DNA of 64,000 bases, taken from positions 50,216 through 114,215 of the forward strand of contig MNCI01004969.1 in assembly GCA_015680685.1 (NCBI GenBank). The letters are read 5' to 3'. The notes beneath the pieces were generated by a model. The model was not told where the DNA came from. It saw nothing but the letters and a program-made list of their open reading frames with translations, and did not search any database. The DNA is from Gnetum montanum. Its lineage: Eukaryota; Streptophyta; Gnetopsida; Gnetales; Gnetaceae. Below, piece by piece: positions 22,117 through 33,311 of the stretch (the first letter of the stretch is position 1; each line of letters begins with the position of its first letter). The position numbers and the translations under genes are program-made.

Positions 22117-22939
22117 TGATGAGCGGCGAGGTACCCCTATGCTCAACCATACGAATACAAGCATTTCACGCATGATCTAGTCAAATTCCAAGGACTAAGT
22201 GCCTATGCACCTCTATGGAACAATAATGGGTTGATTAATCATTGTCTTCCCAAACTTACTTGTATGTCACAGTTGTATGATTAAGTAAGCTTGAGGCATA
22301 TGATTTTTTATAGCTTTTATGTGTTTTATATCCTGCACTAATACGAAGGGGAGAGAGAAATAGCTGAGTAACTAATCTAATTTAACTATTCATTAACTAA
22401 GTTCTAAGTACTCCTAACACCAATATCTGTTCCCACTTGTCGTACGCATCCTAGACCAATGCAACGCTGTTGGGATTACCAAACGCTAATCGTTACTGGG
22501 TTACCAAGTGCTACACACAAGCTCGAAGTGGTCATACTGAGTGTATTTAAATACAAGAGTTGTAAGGTAAGAAAAATCATTAATTAATTTAGAAAGAATT
22601 AAATAATAATTAACACTAATTAATCTATTCTGTATGCTGCAAGGCTTATCATAAAGTTCATCTTTATTGCTGTACACAAAGTGTGCTCAGGTACACAATG
22701 CTAGAATAAAGATCCGTTCGCTCTATGACTCCTACTGTGGGCACACAAAAATAATTCTAACTCTGGAGCTAAAAAATGGCAATATTTTGGCTAAGGGACT
22801 AACTTCTAACTATTGAAACTAAGGGCACTACCTCTTATTTATAGGCAAGGAGACAGGCCACGATATCAAGTATCCGACATCGCATGGTAGATTCGATATC
22901 GCGAACGTGATATTCTGGACATGATATCACAATTCATCA
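22117..22939 (-). repeat. Element B 5' LTR
   Basis: 823 bp, pairs with 12954-13775. The U3 array has sites at 22862, 22876, 22895, 22909 and 22923 with the same 14-19-14-14 spacing as the partner. TATA (TTATTTATAGGC on the plus strand) lies near 22,838. It is followed at 22940 by the GTTAC duplication. Confidence 0.92.
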
Positions 22940-22944
22940 GTTAC
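22940..22944. repeat. Target-site duplication of element B, right copy (GTTAC)
   Basis: Matches 12949-12953 exactly. Confidence 0.9.
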
Positions 22945-25180
22945 CTCTCGATCATTCAGTCTCAAGCATGCTTCTTCATGCTCTCATATGAATTGGCATG
23001 CTACACTTACATGTAGAATACGTTGTGCAAGATCATGACTTGAGACAATACGATCCCACAAAGGCACAATGTCAAAGGGACTTGCAACAGGAAAGACATC
23101 ATAAGTCTTTGAAGGGTAATTGGTCCCAGGATGCCCCACATGTCTTAAGAGAAAATGAGGGTGGTGAACCTACCTCAGGTAGTTGGCCACACAATGATGT
23201 TCCTCCCCTTGACTTTGGCCAAGGGGTTTTGTATCAAGACCTTCATTCCACTATTCATAACCCAGGTTCTGATACCCATGGGCACAAAGGGTCCGAAAAA
23301 GGGACATGAACTCATGATAAAGGTAGACATTCTAATTGTAATCATGATCGAGGCCGAGACTATAGAAGAGAAGGTAGCAGACACTATCATGGTGATGGTT
23401 CTCCTTCTTCTTCACCTTCATCATCTCCTTCACCCTCTCCTTCAATATCCGGATGTGGTCATAAAGAAAAAGACCATGGGGATAAAGGTAGGTAAAGTGA
23501 AAGTCATAGACAAAATAGCCAGGAAAGGGAATGAGGGCACTCTAAAGAGTCACAACATAGAAGAAGGGAGAGTAGGGAACAATGTAGGCATCATAGACAT
23601 CGTGGATGAGATGAGCACGATGAACCCCTCCTCGCTACTCAAAGTATGTTGGACATAACTGAGGCTATTAGAATTCCAACAAGGAATTAGAAAGATAGTA
23701 GGATCAAAAGATTAGATATGAACAACATCTCACAATTTGAAGGGCGATACAATGCTGATCCTCAGAATCATTTACAAGAATTCCATGATGCGTGTGCCTT
23801 ACAAAACATAGAGAACAAATGGAAAAAACTTAAGTTGTTTCCGTGGATACTAGTTAAAGAAGCAGAAAGCTGGTACCAGTCCTTAGAACTAGAATCTATC
23901 CGTAGATGGAGTACTATGTTAGAATTATTCAATAATAAGTACCAAACGTACTCCCAAGTGTTCAACATCCAAAAGCAAATCCAAGGCTAGAAACAAGGAG
24001 GACATGAACCCTTGGATGCTGCCATGGGCTGATACTATGCATTGTTACATCGTTGTCCTAGCCATGGTTGTTCACAAAGGGATCAACTACGCCATCTCGT
24101 GGATGGGCTTAGGCATGAAACAAGAAGAACCCTTGGGACTTATGCCCAAGGAAGACTATCTGAGCTTAGGTCCCATCAAATACAAAGACTGTTGGAGCAA
24201 GTTGCTAAGGAAGAAGGTGAGCTATGGAAGAGAGAAAGTGTGAAAGAGTATAACTAAGATCCTTTTCTTTGGAAGAGGGGAGTAAGATTTTATGAGGATG
24301 AAGAAGAGTCACCACTTCAAGAGATGGTGAATAGAAAAACTTTGTCTATCCAAAAGATGACATCAGAAGTTTCGGTAAAGGTAGACCAAATGTGGGATAC
24401 CCTAGACAATAGATTTCAAACTATTCTTAAAATAGTAAAGGAGTCTAGAGAGCAAGGTAGTGAGAAAAGAAAAAAGAAAGAAGCTGAACATGCACGTAGC
24501 AAGGGTAAGGCAAAGTTGTCATCATTAAAGAGGTTGTGGATTTAGAAATAGATAATGATAGTGGATGTGAGATATGTCAATATGACCATCCTAAGGGATG
24601 TTGCCCTATAATCTCACATCTGTAGGAGTGTAGGGTGTATGCACTCAACCCACAATTAAACAAAAGGCAAACACCCCAAAGGTTACCTTATCCTCAAGGT
24701 AACCCAAGGCAGTTTCACCAACCCTCAACATATTATCCCAGTGGAACTCCACCACAACCAATTAAGCAATATCAATAGTGGTAGCATCCACAATTATGGG
24801 GAATGCCACCACCAAGGCAATAGTATCCTTACTAGCAACCTGACTCGTATGGATATTATGTGCAGCAGCCAATCTTCCCACGTGACTCTACTGGTCATGT
24901 CACTCCTCAACCTCACTACCAAGCCCACAAGTATTACAGTAATCTCTCTTCTAGAGGTGATATTCTACAAGCATATCATCCTTTTCATCCAACTACATCT
25001 CTTCCACCAATAGCTCCACTACCACTTGCTCCCACGATGCAAGGTGAAATCCCTACCCAGCTGCATCAACATAACACCATGAGGGCTATTAACTCTCAAC
25101 CTACTGTTGGTTCCAACAACCACATGAAGAAAAGACCTTTCCTTATAATCAACAATCCAACCAAGCCCTTGTAATCACAA
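22945..25180 (+). pseudogene. Element C: gag, main part
   Basis: Continues the gag cut at 12,953. It aligns throughout with the element B gag: SLKGNWSQDAPHVL, NDVPPLDFGQGVLYQDLHST (about 23,195), a Ser-rich stretch near 23,400, then NNISQFEGRYNADPQNHLQE (about 23,720), RRWSTMLELFNNKYQTYSQV (about 23,900), and VKVDQMWDTLDNRFQTILK (about 24,375). The zinc knuckle near 24,565 keeps all ligands: CEICQYDHPKGCC. C-terminal Pro/Gln-rich segments run to about 25,170. Multiple frameshifts and stops. Confidence 0.85.
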
Positions 25181-25289
25181 GCACATGATTCCTTATATGC
25201 CTCAGTATCAATCAAAACTTCATAACCCCCTTCAACCCAATCACCACACTCAACACATACGATCATGCTAACACATGTCGTCATCGATT

Positions 25290-25860
25290 AGATCAAAGCT
25301 GGCCATCTTCCCAAAAAATTCTCTGATCCTGAGAGTCCTCTACTATACTTACAAATTGCTGAAAATGCCCCGTGTAAGGCTCTTTTGGATTTAGGTTCCG
25401 GTGTCAACTTGATTTCTCAAGAAATGTAAAAGGGCTAGAACCTACCTCCATTGAACAAGAGCAACATCCATCTAGAGTTGGCGGACTAGTCCATCACTAT
25501 CCCATTAGGACTGATGGAAGATATTGTTACCACTGTTTGTGGGTGGTCATACCAGCTGACTTCCTAGTGATTTAGGTAAACAATGGTAAGGGGGACTTCC
25601 CAATCATAATGGGAAGAGCATGGCTAAGCACCATCGATGCATGCCTAGGAATCTATGATCTTTCCCTAGAAATATCAAAGGAAAATATATTCTGAAAGAT
25701 CAAGAAGAAGAAATTTCCGTGCATCGCATATAGTGACATAGGGTGTAATTGCATGCAAAGGTCATGATTTGTGCAAAGTTTAACATTGTCTGCATGCAAT
25801 TAGTGTGCATAAGTCATCAACATACAAAGATGCCTGTATGTAGCAACCACATGACAAGAA
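25290..25860 (+). pseudogene. Element C: retropepsin (degraded)
   Basis: The motif ALLDLGSGVNLISQEM (about 25,377) has Leu in place of Ser in the catalytic DSG triplet. It continues through LELAD...SITIPLGLMEDIV (about 25,470) and a MGRAWLST-like stretch at about 25,610, broken by frameshifts. Same architecture as B. Confidence 0.8.
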
Positions 25861-26169
25861 GACACCTAGTGGCTAATAGCTAATCAAGAAAGTAGTTCAC
25901 TCATATGCATGGAACCAATTGATGGTTCTACTTATGCTTACATCGATGGCATAGACGCATTAGAGCAAGTCCACCGCCAACTTTCAAGTATTAACCTTGA
26001 AAATATAAACTAGGGAGAGTTGGAAATCCCTAAGAAATTTAAGCATGAGCCCCTCAAGCTGAAACCATTGCCCACCGATATGGAATACACATTCCTTAAA
26101 AATGGAAAATCGGTAATTATCAACGCTAAGCTTGCTCCTCAATAGAAAGAAGAACTGCTAAAGGTAATA

Positions 26170-26990
26170 AATAAATGGTTGGAAGCCTTCGCTTGGTCAT
26201 ATCCCAAATTAACTGGAATAGATCCTAGGATATGCCAACATAGAATTTACACTAACCCCTCCATAAAGCCTCGAAGACAACCGCAAAGGTGATTGAACCC
26301 TAAGTTGAAGCAAGTAGTTAAGGAAAAAATTGAACAACTTCTCAAGGCTGGGTTCATATACCCCATTGTTGATAGTGAATGGGTTAGCCCCTTAGTTATT
26401 GTGCCTAAAAAGGGAGGCAAATGGAGGGTGTGCATAGATTTTAGGCTACTAAATATGGCAACATTCAAAGATCACTTTCTGTTACTATTTGTTGACAAAG
26501 TCTTACACACCATTGCAAGGCATCGCTACTACATTTTTCTGGATGGATATAGTAGATATAATCAAATACAAATAGCCCCAGAAGACCAAGCCAATACTAC
26601 TTTCACCAATCCTTGAGGAATGTTTGCATACAAATAGATGTTGTTTGGCTTGTGCAATGCCCCTGCAACATTTCAACAACTAGTTCTAAGCATATTCTAA
26701 CAGTGGATAGGAAATGGTGTGGAGGTATTTATGGATAACTTCTCCACTTATGGAGAAAACTTTGATCAAGCCTTAGACCAATTGGAGCAAGTGTTAAAAA
26801 GATGTGTAGAAACCAATTTGAGGCTCAACTGGCAGAAAATCCATTTGATGGTCCAAGAAGGTGTAGTACTAGGACACAAAAATCTCACACACAGGGATAG
26901 AGGTAGACCCCGAGAAAATCAAAATTATCCAAGGAATTACCCGTCAACCGAAAACTATCAAAGATATTTTGTCATTCCTTGAACATACTG
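26170..26990 (+). pseudogene. Element C: reverse transcriptase (active site mutated)
   Basis: Open 26293-26616 with VKEKIEQLLKAGFIYP, VIVPKKGGKWRVCIDFRLLN (about 26,395) and FLDGYSRYNQIQIAPED (about 26,538). After two stops come LFGLCNAPATF (about 26,645) and the palm motif EVFMDNFSTYG (26,722-26,755). The second Asp of MDD is Asn, which should abolish polymerisation. The thumb block NWQKIHLMVQEGVVLGHK follows, then a frameshift near 26,885. Confidence 0.88.
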
Positions 26991-26999
26991 GCTACTATA

Positions 27000-27700
27000 G
27001 GAGATTTATTGAGAACTTTTCAAAGGTTTCCAAACCATTGGTGAAATTAACAAAAAAGGACGTACCTTTCAAGTGGACTAGGGAATGCGAATTAGCTTTT
27101 AAAACTCTGACATAGAAGCTAGTAGAAACACCCATTCTACAAGCTCCTAACTAGTCCAAACCATTCCATATCATGACTAATGTGTCCAACTATGCTTTAG
27201 GAGTCATACTTACACAGTTAGATGACTGGAACCATCCTTATTACTTCCACTATGCAAGTAGAAGTATCGCTGGTGCACAACTTAACTACACTACCATAGA
27301 GAAAGAATTAATGGTTGTAGTATTTGCACTAGAAAAGTTTAGACAATATGTATTGGGATATAAAGTATATATACATACAAATCATAGTGCAATCTGGTTT
27401 CTCATGAATAAGCCAATGGTAAGCCCTCATATCATACGATGGCTTGTAATCTTACAAGAGTTTGATTTAACGATGATCGATCGCAAGGGCACTGAGAATG
27501 TAGTTGCTAATCATTTATCTCAGTTGCGATGGGATAACAAAGAGGATGAGTATCAAATTTTTGATCATTTCCATGATGAATTCCTCTTTGCTGGTGTAGT
27601 GAATAATCAATCACCCATGGAGACAAACTGGTATAGTAGCATTCTTACCTATCTCCTCACCCAGCAAACACCACAAGAGTTAAACCTTAAGAAGAAACAA
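27000..27700 (+). pseudogene. Element C: RNase H
   Basis: Open 27173-27703: MTNVSNYALGVILTQLDD (the active-site Asp of TDAS is Asn here), YASRSIAGAQLNYTTIEKEL, EKFRQYVLGYKVYIHTNHSAIWF, and NVVANHLSQLRW. The usual TDHAAL and ADALSR acids have both changed to Asn, in keeping with G-to-A decay. Inactive. Confidence 0.85.
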
Positions 27701-27709
27701 TAGTTTCTT

Positions 27710-28815
27710 CACCAAGCCAAGTACTTTATGGAGATCAATGGGAAACTTTACAAAGTGTTTCTCGATGGCTTGGTTCAATGGTGTGTTCCTGATATAGATC
27801 AACTATGAGTTCTCCCAAGACACTCATGAGGGTCCTTGTGGGGGTCATTACGCTAGGAGATGAACAACCATCAAGATCCTGCTTGTAGGATATTATTTGC
27901 CTACATTATTTTGGGGTGCCCATCATTTCGTCCAATCTTGTGAGCAATGTCAACGTGATGGGGAAATGACTACTCGAATGGAGGATCTACAACAATGGAT
28001 TCAACCATTAGAACCCTTCGAAATTTGAGGAATTGATTTTATGGGGCCAATTACACCAATGTCCAATGGAAAAGCTTATATTATTGTTGCTATTGATTAC
28101 CTAAAAAATGGGCAGAAGTAGCTACTGTTAAGGATTGTACATCATCTACAGCTACACAATTTGTTCAACAACAAATCATAAATAGGTTTGGTATGCCGCG
28201 TGCACTTATTTCAAACAATGGTACGCACTTCACAGGTGCAACTTTTTGGAAATTAATGCAATGCTTAGGGGTTGAACACAAACTCACAACACCATACCAC
28301 CCCCCAAGAAAACAATCAAGCCGAAGTCACCAATAGGGAGATTACAAAAATATTGACAAGAACTATTAGCAAGTTTAGGTGAGACTGGAGCACTAAAATG
28401 AACGATGCTCTTTGGGCATACCACTCCACATGGAAACTCCCTACAGGCTACTCTCCCTATGAGTTAGTGTACAATAAATTACCAACACTACGCATTCAAA
28501 CTGAGCTCTGTACACTATCCATGGCATGTGACCTCAAGATTGACTTTAACCTAGCATAGAAACAATGGTTAGTAACCCTTAATTTGCTAGATGAAAATCA
28601 ACTAGCTACCCTATCATTTAACGAATTGCACAAGGCATTCAATAAGCAACGTCATGACCTAAGGATTAGGAAAGTTAACTATCAATTGGGAGATAAGGTT
28701 CTCTACTGGAATCCCACACATGTGCCACAATGTACTAAATTTCAAACATTGTGGGAAGGACCTTATATTATTTATGCAACTTTTCCTTCAAGGACCATGA
28801 GAATATACAAACCTT
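27710..28815 (+). pseudogene. Element C: integrase
   Basis: The zinc region is present with CEQCQRDG (about 27,938). The core shows VAIDYLKNGQK (frameshifted near 28,100), ISNNGTHF (about 28,207; catalytic Asp changed to Asn) and NQAEVTNREI (about 28,310). The C-terminal module 28584-28817 is open: NKQRHDLRIRKVNYQLGDKV, then WEGPYIIYATFPS. Ends near 28,815, matching B. Confidence 0.85.
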
Positions 28816-30865
28816 AGAGCCCAGACAAGAAACTGTTGGTCAACGTGCAACAAACAAAACCTTTTCATGAGCTTAGGATAGCCAGTTCATATGCTATCTC
28901 TGTTAGTGGAAAACCTTGCTCACTATTTCGAATCTCCTCCTTCCAACTCAGTTGTGGGAAAGATGGCTACCTATGCTAACCATTCTAGGCCCTCAGCTCT
29001 TTTTGAATTTTTTTTTTTACACATTTTTCCAACTTTTCTTAATTTTTTGTTTTACACCATCATTCATATTTTTACTATTTCTTTGTTTACTTGATTTACT
29101 TTTATTCGTCATCCAATAAGTGATCATGATGGTGGATTGAATTATATCATATTGGTTGCTAATGCATGGTTTTTACCTTTGAATTATAATGCTGATATTA
29201 AGGTATGGTTCTTTTGGTAAAACAGGCAATGAGTCCATGCTGTCCACTCATTCATACAACTCTATGATCTTCTTTGACTTGGAACTATACAGTCCCTTTT
29301 TTCTAAGTAAACTTGTCAATGAATTAGTGCCTGGGTACTTTTCAAACCAAGGAAAGACTCAAAGGATGAAAAGGGTGTGACTTCATGGGGATTCAATGCA
29401 TTTGTGCTAGCCATTCTCTTGGGTGCTTGGATGCTTTTTCTTGGGTTTTCTTCCATTCTAACATTGTTCAAATATTAGGAAGATGAGTGAATAAAAATAA
29501 GTCTTTGCATGGTGTGGTTCTCACACAAAAAAGTGTGAGAATTCAAAGCACACCCCTTAGACATAATAAATCAATATGGGCTACAAGCACTGGTTATGGA
29601 ACTGGAAATACATGTTACCCATGCCTAAAGGTTCCCTCTAACTAAGGCCCTTTCTCGCTTCCTGCTTCTCCATCTCGCTCTCCTCAGAATGGTGGTGACT
29701 CTTTGTGGAGGCATTTTTGTTGCTTCAAGTGGATGGATTGATCAAGTGTGTTGATGTGAGGTCACTAGATGTGGTTTGTTTGAGTCTAGATTTGGGATGA
29801 GTTCTACTCAGTTACATTAACCATAAAATACACAAGAGACTTTACACAACCTTATTCTTGGGATTCCATTCCATTCTCTCCTCTCCATCTTTCTCCCCAT
29901 TTTTCCACCTCATTGTCGGTTCTGCCATTAGTCTATTTCTGGGTTGATTGATTGTTTTTCTTTGGTGAATTCTTGTGGGTAAGTTTTTAACTCTTGCTTC
30001 CAAATGACATTCCTAGAGCCTATGGACTCTTTGGTTTGTGGGTTTGTCAGGGCATAAAAAGCATGAGGCTGCTTTGGGGAGGACCCACTAGCATTCCTTT
30101 TTTGGTGCAATTGTTAACTTCTTTTTCTTAAACATTTCCTACAATCAATCATTCCTTGTTTCATCCCCATCCATGGCATCCATTTTATTGGTGTTACTAT
30201 TGTTATTTTTTTCATCTTTCTTGTTCCTCATATTTTTTCATCTTATAGCTACTGGAGATTCACTCTTAGTCGTGGGGGCCCTAGCACAAATTTTTCAATT
30301 TTCTCCATTTTACTATTTACCTAACCCCTACACCTTGGGTAGTCACCTGTGATAAATCTCCGAACCAGTTTCTTCCATAACCACAACTCATCAATTTTGC
30401 TTCATATCGAGGCAAGGTATCAACTACATTGTGGTTTATCTATCCTTGCTCATTTGTGACTATGTTGTATGTCCATATGGTGATTATACAAACAATTGAC
30501 TTGGCCTGGAGGAAGCACTCGGGATGGACTAGAAATGGAGCATATATGAAAGGAGCAACTCTAGTGGCATGGCTATGGATAAATAATGGAAGGTGCAATC
30601 TTAGCATTGGTGGTAACACGCTTCATTTTCTTTCTCTCTCTTTCTCTACAAGCTGCCAAATAAAGGCTTGGATGTCATTTATGTACGAATGTTCACCACA
30701 ATGATCATGAACACTAATGTTGTAATATGCTTATTGATCCATTCACTGGGCACGTTAAGTCTATCATCCCATTCCACCATCAGTTGTTAATTAGTCAATA
30801 ATCCCATACCTTCCCAATATTTTTTAAGGAAATCACGGACAAGTTTTCATTCAGTCATGGGGGTA
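28816..30865 (+). other. Element C 3' non-coding module and polypurine tract
   Basis: About 2 kb without a gene. It matches B 13,776-15,750 along most of its length. The most conserved landmarks are GTATGGTTCTTTTGG (29,203), AGCACTGGTTATGGAACTGG (29,587), a CTTAGTCGTGGGGGCCCTAG block (30,267) and the final CAGTCATGGGGGTA polypurine tract at 30,852-30,865, next to the 3' LTR. Confidence 0.7.
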
Positions 30866-31814
30866 TGATGAGAGTGGTTACTCTAGCAATTTATTCTAAT
30901 TATTAGAGTAGTTACTCTAGCTATTTATTCTAATTATTAGAGCAATTACTCTAGTAGTTTATTCTAATTATTAGAGTAGTTACTCTGGTGGTTTATTCTA
31001 ATTATTAGAGTGGTTACTCTAATTATTAGAGTAGTTTCTCCCAAGCCTATAAATACAGTGCCCAAGTGCATAATTGAAAAAGAAGGCTTTTAGCAATCAA
31101 GTAGCAAAACTCTTGTAGTTTGTTTGAAAGTTAAAGTATTTTCCAAGTGCCCGCATTAGGAGGTCTAAGTGTGGACAGATCTTTATTTGAGCATTGTGTA
31201 CCTGAGCACACCTTGTGTACGGAAATAAAGACGAGCTCTTTGATTCATCCTTGCAGCACTTGAGATTTGTTTTCTTAACCAGTTCTTTTATTTTATTTTC
31301 TTATGCATTTATTTTATTTTATTTTATGCACTTTACATTTATGTTATTAGCATAGCAATTCATTTTGATCAATTAAGCAAATTGTTAAATTACACTCAGT
31401 ACGATCACTTCGAGCATGCGTGTAACACTTGGTAACCCAGTAATGATTAGTGTTTGGTAATCTCAGTAGTGTTACACTAGTTTAAGATGTGTATGGTAAG
31501 TGAGAATGGATGCTGGTGTTAGGATTAGTTAGAACTTAGTTAATGAGTACTTAATATAAATTAGTCACTTAGTTATCTTTCTTCTCCCTTATTAGCACAA
31601 GACATGAAAACATAAAATCTATAAAAATCATATGCCTCAAGCTTACTTAACCATACAATCATGACATACAGGTAAGCTTGGAAAGACAATGATCAACCAA
31701 CCCATCCTTGTTCCACAAGGGTGCATAAGAACTTAGTCCTTAGAATCCAACCAGATTGTGCATGAAACGCTCGTATTCATATGGTTGAGCATAGGGGTAC
31801 CTCATCGCTCATCA
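30866..31814 (+). repeat. Element C 3' LTR
   Basis: 949 bp, TGATGAG...CTCATCA. It has four full 34-bp U3 units plus a partial one, one more than its 5' partner, which explains most of the length difference. TATA (CCTATAAATACAG) is near 31,046; the AAGCTTAC/GTAAGCTT inverted repeat is conserved near 31,635-31,680. Confidence 0.92.
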
Positions 31815-31819
31815 AGGTG
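31815..31819. repeat. Target-site duplication of element C, right copy (AGGTG)
   Basis: Matches 11692-11696. Confidence 0.9.
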
Positions 31820-32308
31820 GAAGACTTATGAATCAAGGTTGGATTTATGCTATACGAGAAAGAGATATAAATGAGCAACCTAACACCATGTTTGAGACTA
31901 AAGGTATGCTTTATGCATGACCTATCTTTATTCTTTTCAACCCTGGAGCAAGTCATTATTTTATCAATATTCAGATAGTGAAAAGATTAAATTTATCATT
32001 TGAAAGACTAGAAATTTCATTATTTATTTAAGCTATGGGACACAGTGGATACATAGTAAAATGTGTAAGTAGGAAGCTTTCATTAAGAATACAGCATAAG
32101 GAATGGAATGCAAATTTATTTATGATGGAATTAGGAGAATATGATATTAACTTAGGAATTGACTAGTTAAGTAGATACAATGGGTTTTATTACTATAAGA
32201 CTAAGATTGTGAAACTAAAGTCAAGATATGGACAACAAGTCTTGGTTGTAGCTAAAGGAAGATCCATTAAGATTGATTTTGTTTTCTCTAAGGATTTCAT
32301 GAGAATGG
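31820..32308 (+). pseudogene. Element D: end of gag and retropepsin
   Basis: Resumes element D. It reads NQGWIYAIRERDINEQPNT, then the protease FNPGASHYFIN (expected FDSGASHSFIS; the catalytic Asp is Asn), IQIVKRLNL, and GEYDINLGID followed by a stop and LSRYNG (expected GMDWLSKYNA). The order and wording are those of chromoviruses. Cut at 32,308 by element E and continued at 51,271. Confidence 0.85.
32304..32308. repeat. Target-site duplication of element E, left copy (AATGG)
   Basis: Directly before the E 5' LTR; repeated at 51266-51270. Confidence 0.88.
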
Positions 32309-33180
32309 TGAGAAGATGCATTTTTGACAACTACAATATGCAGTATCCAATATCAGAGCTACAATATCTCATACCTAATATCAAAGCCCAAGCTATGACA
32401 TTAGATATCCAATATCATGAGACATGTGCTTGCCTGTAAATACAACACTTAGGCACATGGTACAATGACACAATTTCACCCACCCTTACCAAAACACTTT
32501 CAGTTCATTTCCATGAATTTAGACTTAGCAATTAGAAGTTTGAACACTCGAAATATAGTGTGAACTAGTGAAAAATATCTTTATTCAAGCATGTTGTACT
32601 TGGGCACAAGTGTGATCAAAAATAAAGATCAAGTTATTTCTCACTATTACAACATTCTCCTAAATTTTCTGTACACTTAGAATAATTTTCTTAATATTTC
32701 CTAACTACTTTTCTAAAGCACTTTACATTTACATGTTCATATTAAACAAAATGAGTACAACTAATCTTGAGTACTTAAGTATAACTACTTCATAATCCAA
32801 TAATGCTATCACTTGGTATGTTCAGTAGCAATACACTTGGTATTCTAATGGTAGTTACACAAAGCCCAAGGTGTGTATGGAAGATTAGGAATGAATAGTC
32901 AGACTAGATTCATTACTTATTTTACTTAGTTTAGAATTCACCTTTATATTCATCATGTTTACTAGGAGTAAGATGGCTTATGCAACATCAATTATCATAT
33001 ACCTCATAATGAGTTAAACCATACACCTAGATTTCGCTACCTCACATGGGAAGACAACGATCCCAAACTTTAACCAATTACTAGCATAATCAAATTGCCT
33101 CATCCATGGATTATAATCTGGTTACATGTGAACACATATGATTTGCATGGTCGGGTGTTGGATTACTCCAGCACTCATCA
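32309..33180 (+). repeat. Element E 5' LTR
   Basis: 872 bp, TGAGAAG...CTCATCA. The U3 array has ATAT[C/G] sites at 32335, 32349, 32363 and 32377, exactly 14 bp apart. The TATA position reads CTGTAAATAC, degraded compared with CTTATAAATATG in the 3' partner. AATAAAGATCAAG (about 32,618) is the R-region polyadenylation signal. Confidence 0.88.
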
Positions 33181-33203
33181 TTAGTGTTGTTGTTGGGGAC
33201 TTG
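33181..33203 (+). promoter_or_regulatory. Element E primer binding site (degraded tRNA-Asp type)
   Basis: TTAGTGTTGTTGTTGGGGAC directly after the LTR; it aligns with TTGGCGCCGTTGCCGGGGAC with only C-to-T and G-to-A changes. Confidence 0.75.
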
Positions 33204-33311
33204 TCAATGTATGCTAAGTAATTGATTTCACAAAGTCCGTTGTATCATATTTCAATATTAACATTCATAACTCTAACTAAGCATACTTAAAAAAATGTCT
33301 TAAACCATAAC

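Larger units (their letters stand above)
12954..22939 (-). mobile_element. Element B: complete minus-strand Athila/Tat-supergroup Ty3 element
   Basis: Full-length element, 9986 bp, inserted in the gag of element C in the opposite orientation. LTRs are 22117-22939 (5') and 12954-13775 (3'), about 90% identical by eye. The primer site is tRNA-Asp type, GTTAC duplications flank it, and on the minus strand the order is gag, PR, RT, RNase H, IN and a long 3' non-coding module. Compared with C it has longer open stretches and an intact FMDD in RT, consistent with a younger age, but stops remain in every domain. Confidence 0.93.
11697..31814 (+). mobile_element. Element C: complete Athila/Tat-supergroup Ty3 element, carrying B
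   Basis: Full-length LTR retrotransposon on the plus strand. LTRs are at 11697-12606 and 30866-31814, both starting TGATGAG and ending CTCATCA, with a tRNA-Asp-type primer site at 12608 and flanking AGGTG duplications. Element B (12954-22939 plus one GTTAC copy) sits inside its gag; without it C is about 10.1 kb. Order inside is gag, PR, RT, RNase H, IN, then about 2 kb of non-coding 3' sequence. RT and IN wording resembles the non-chromoviral Athila group. The RT active site is mutated and stops are frequent, so it is dead. Confidence 0.92.
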
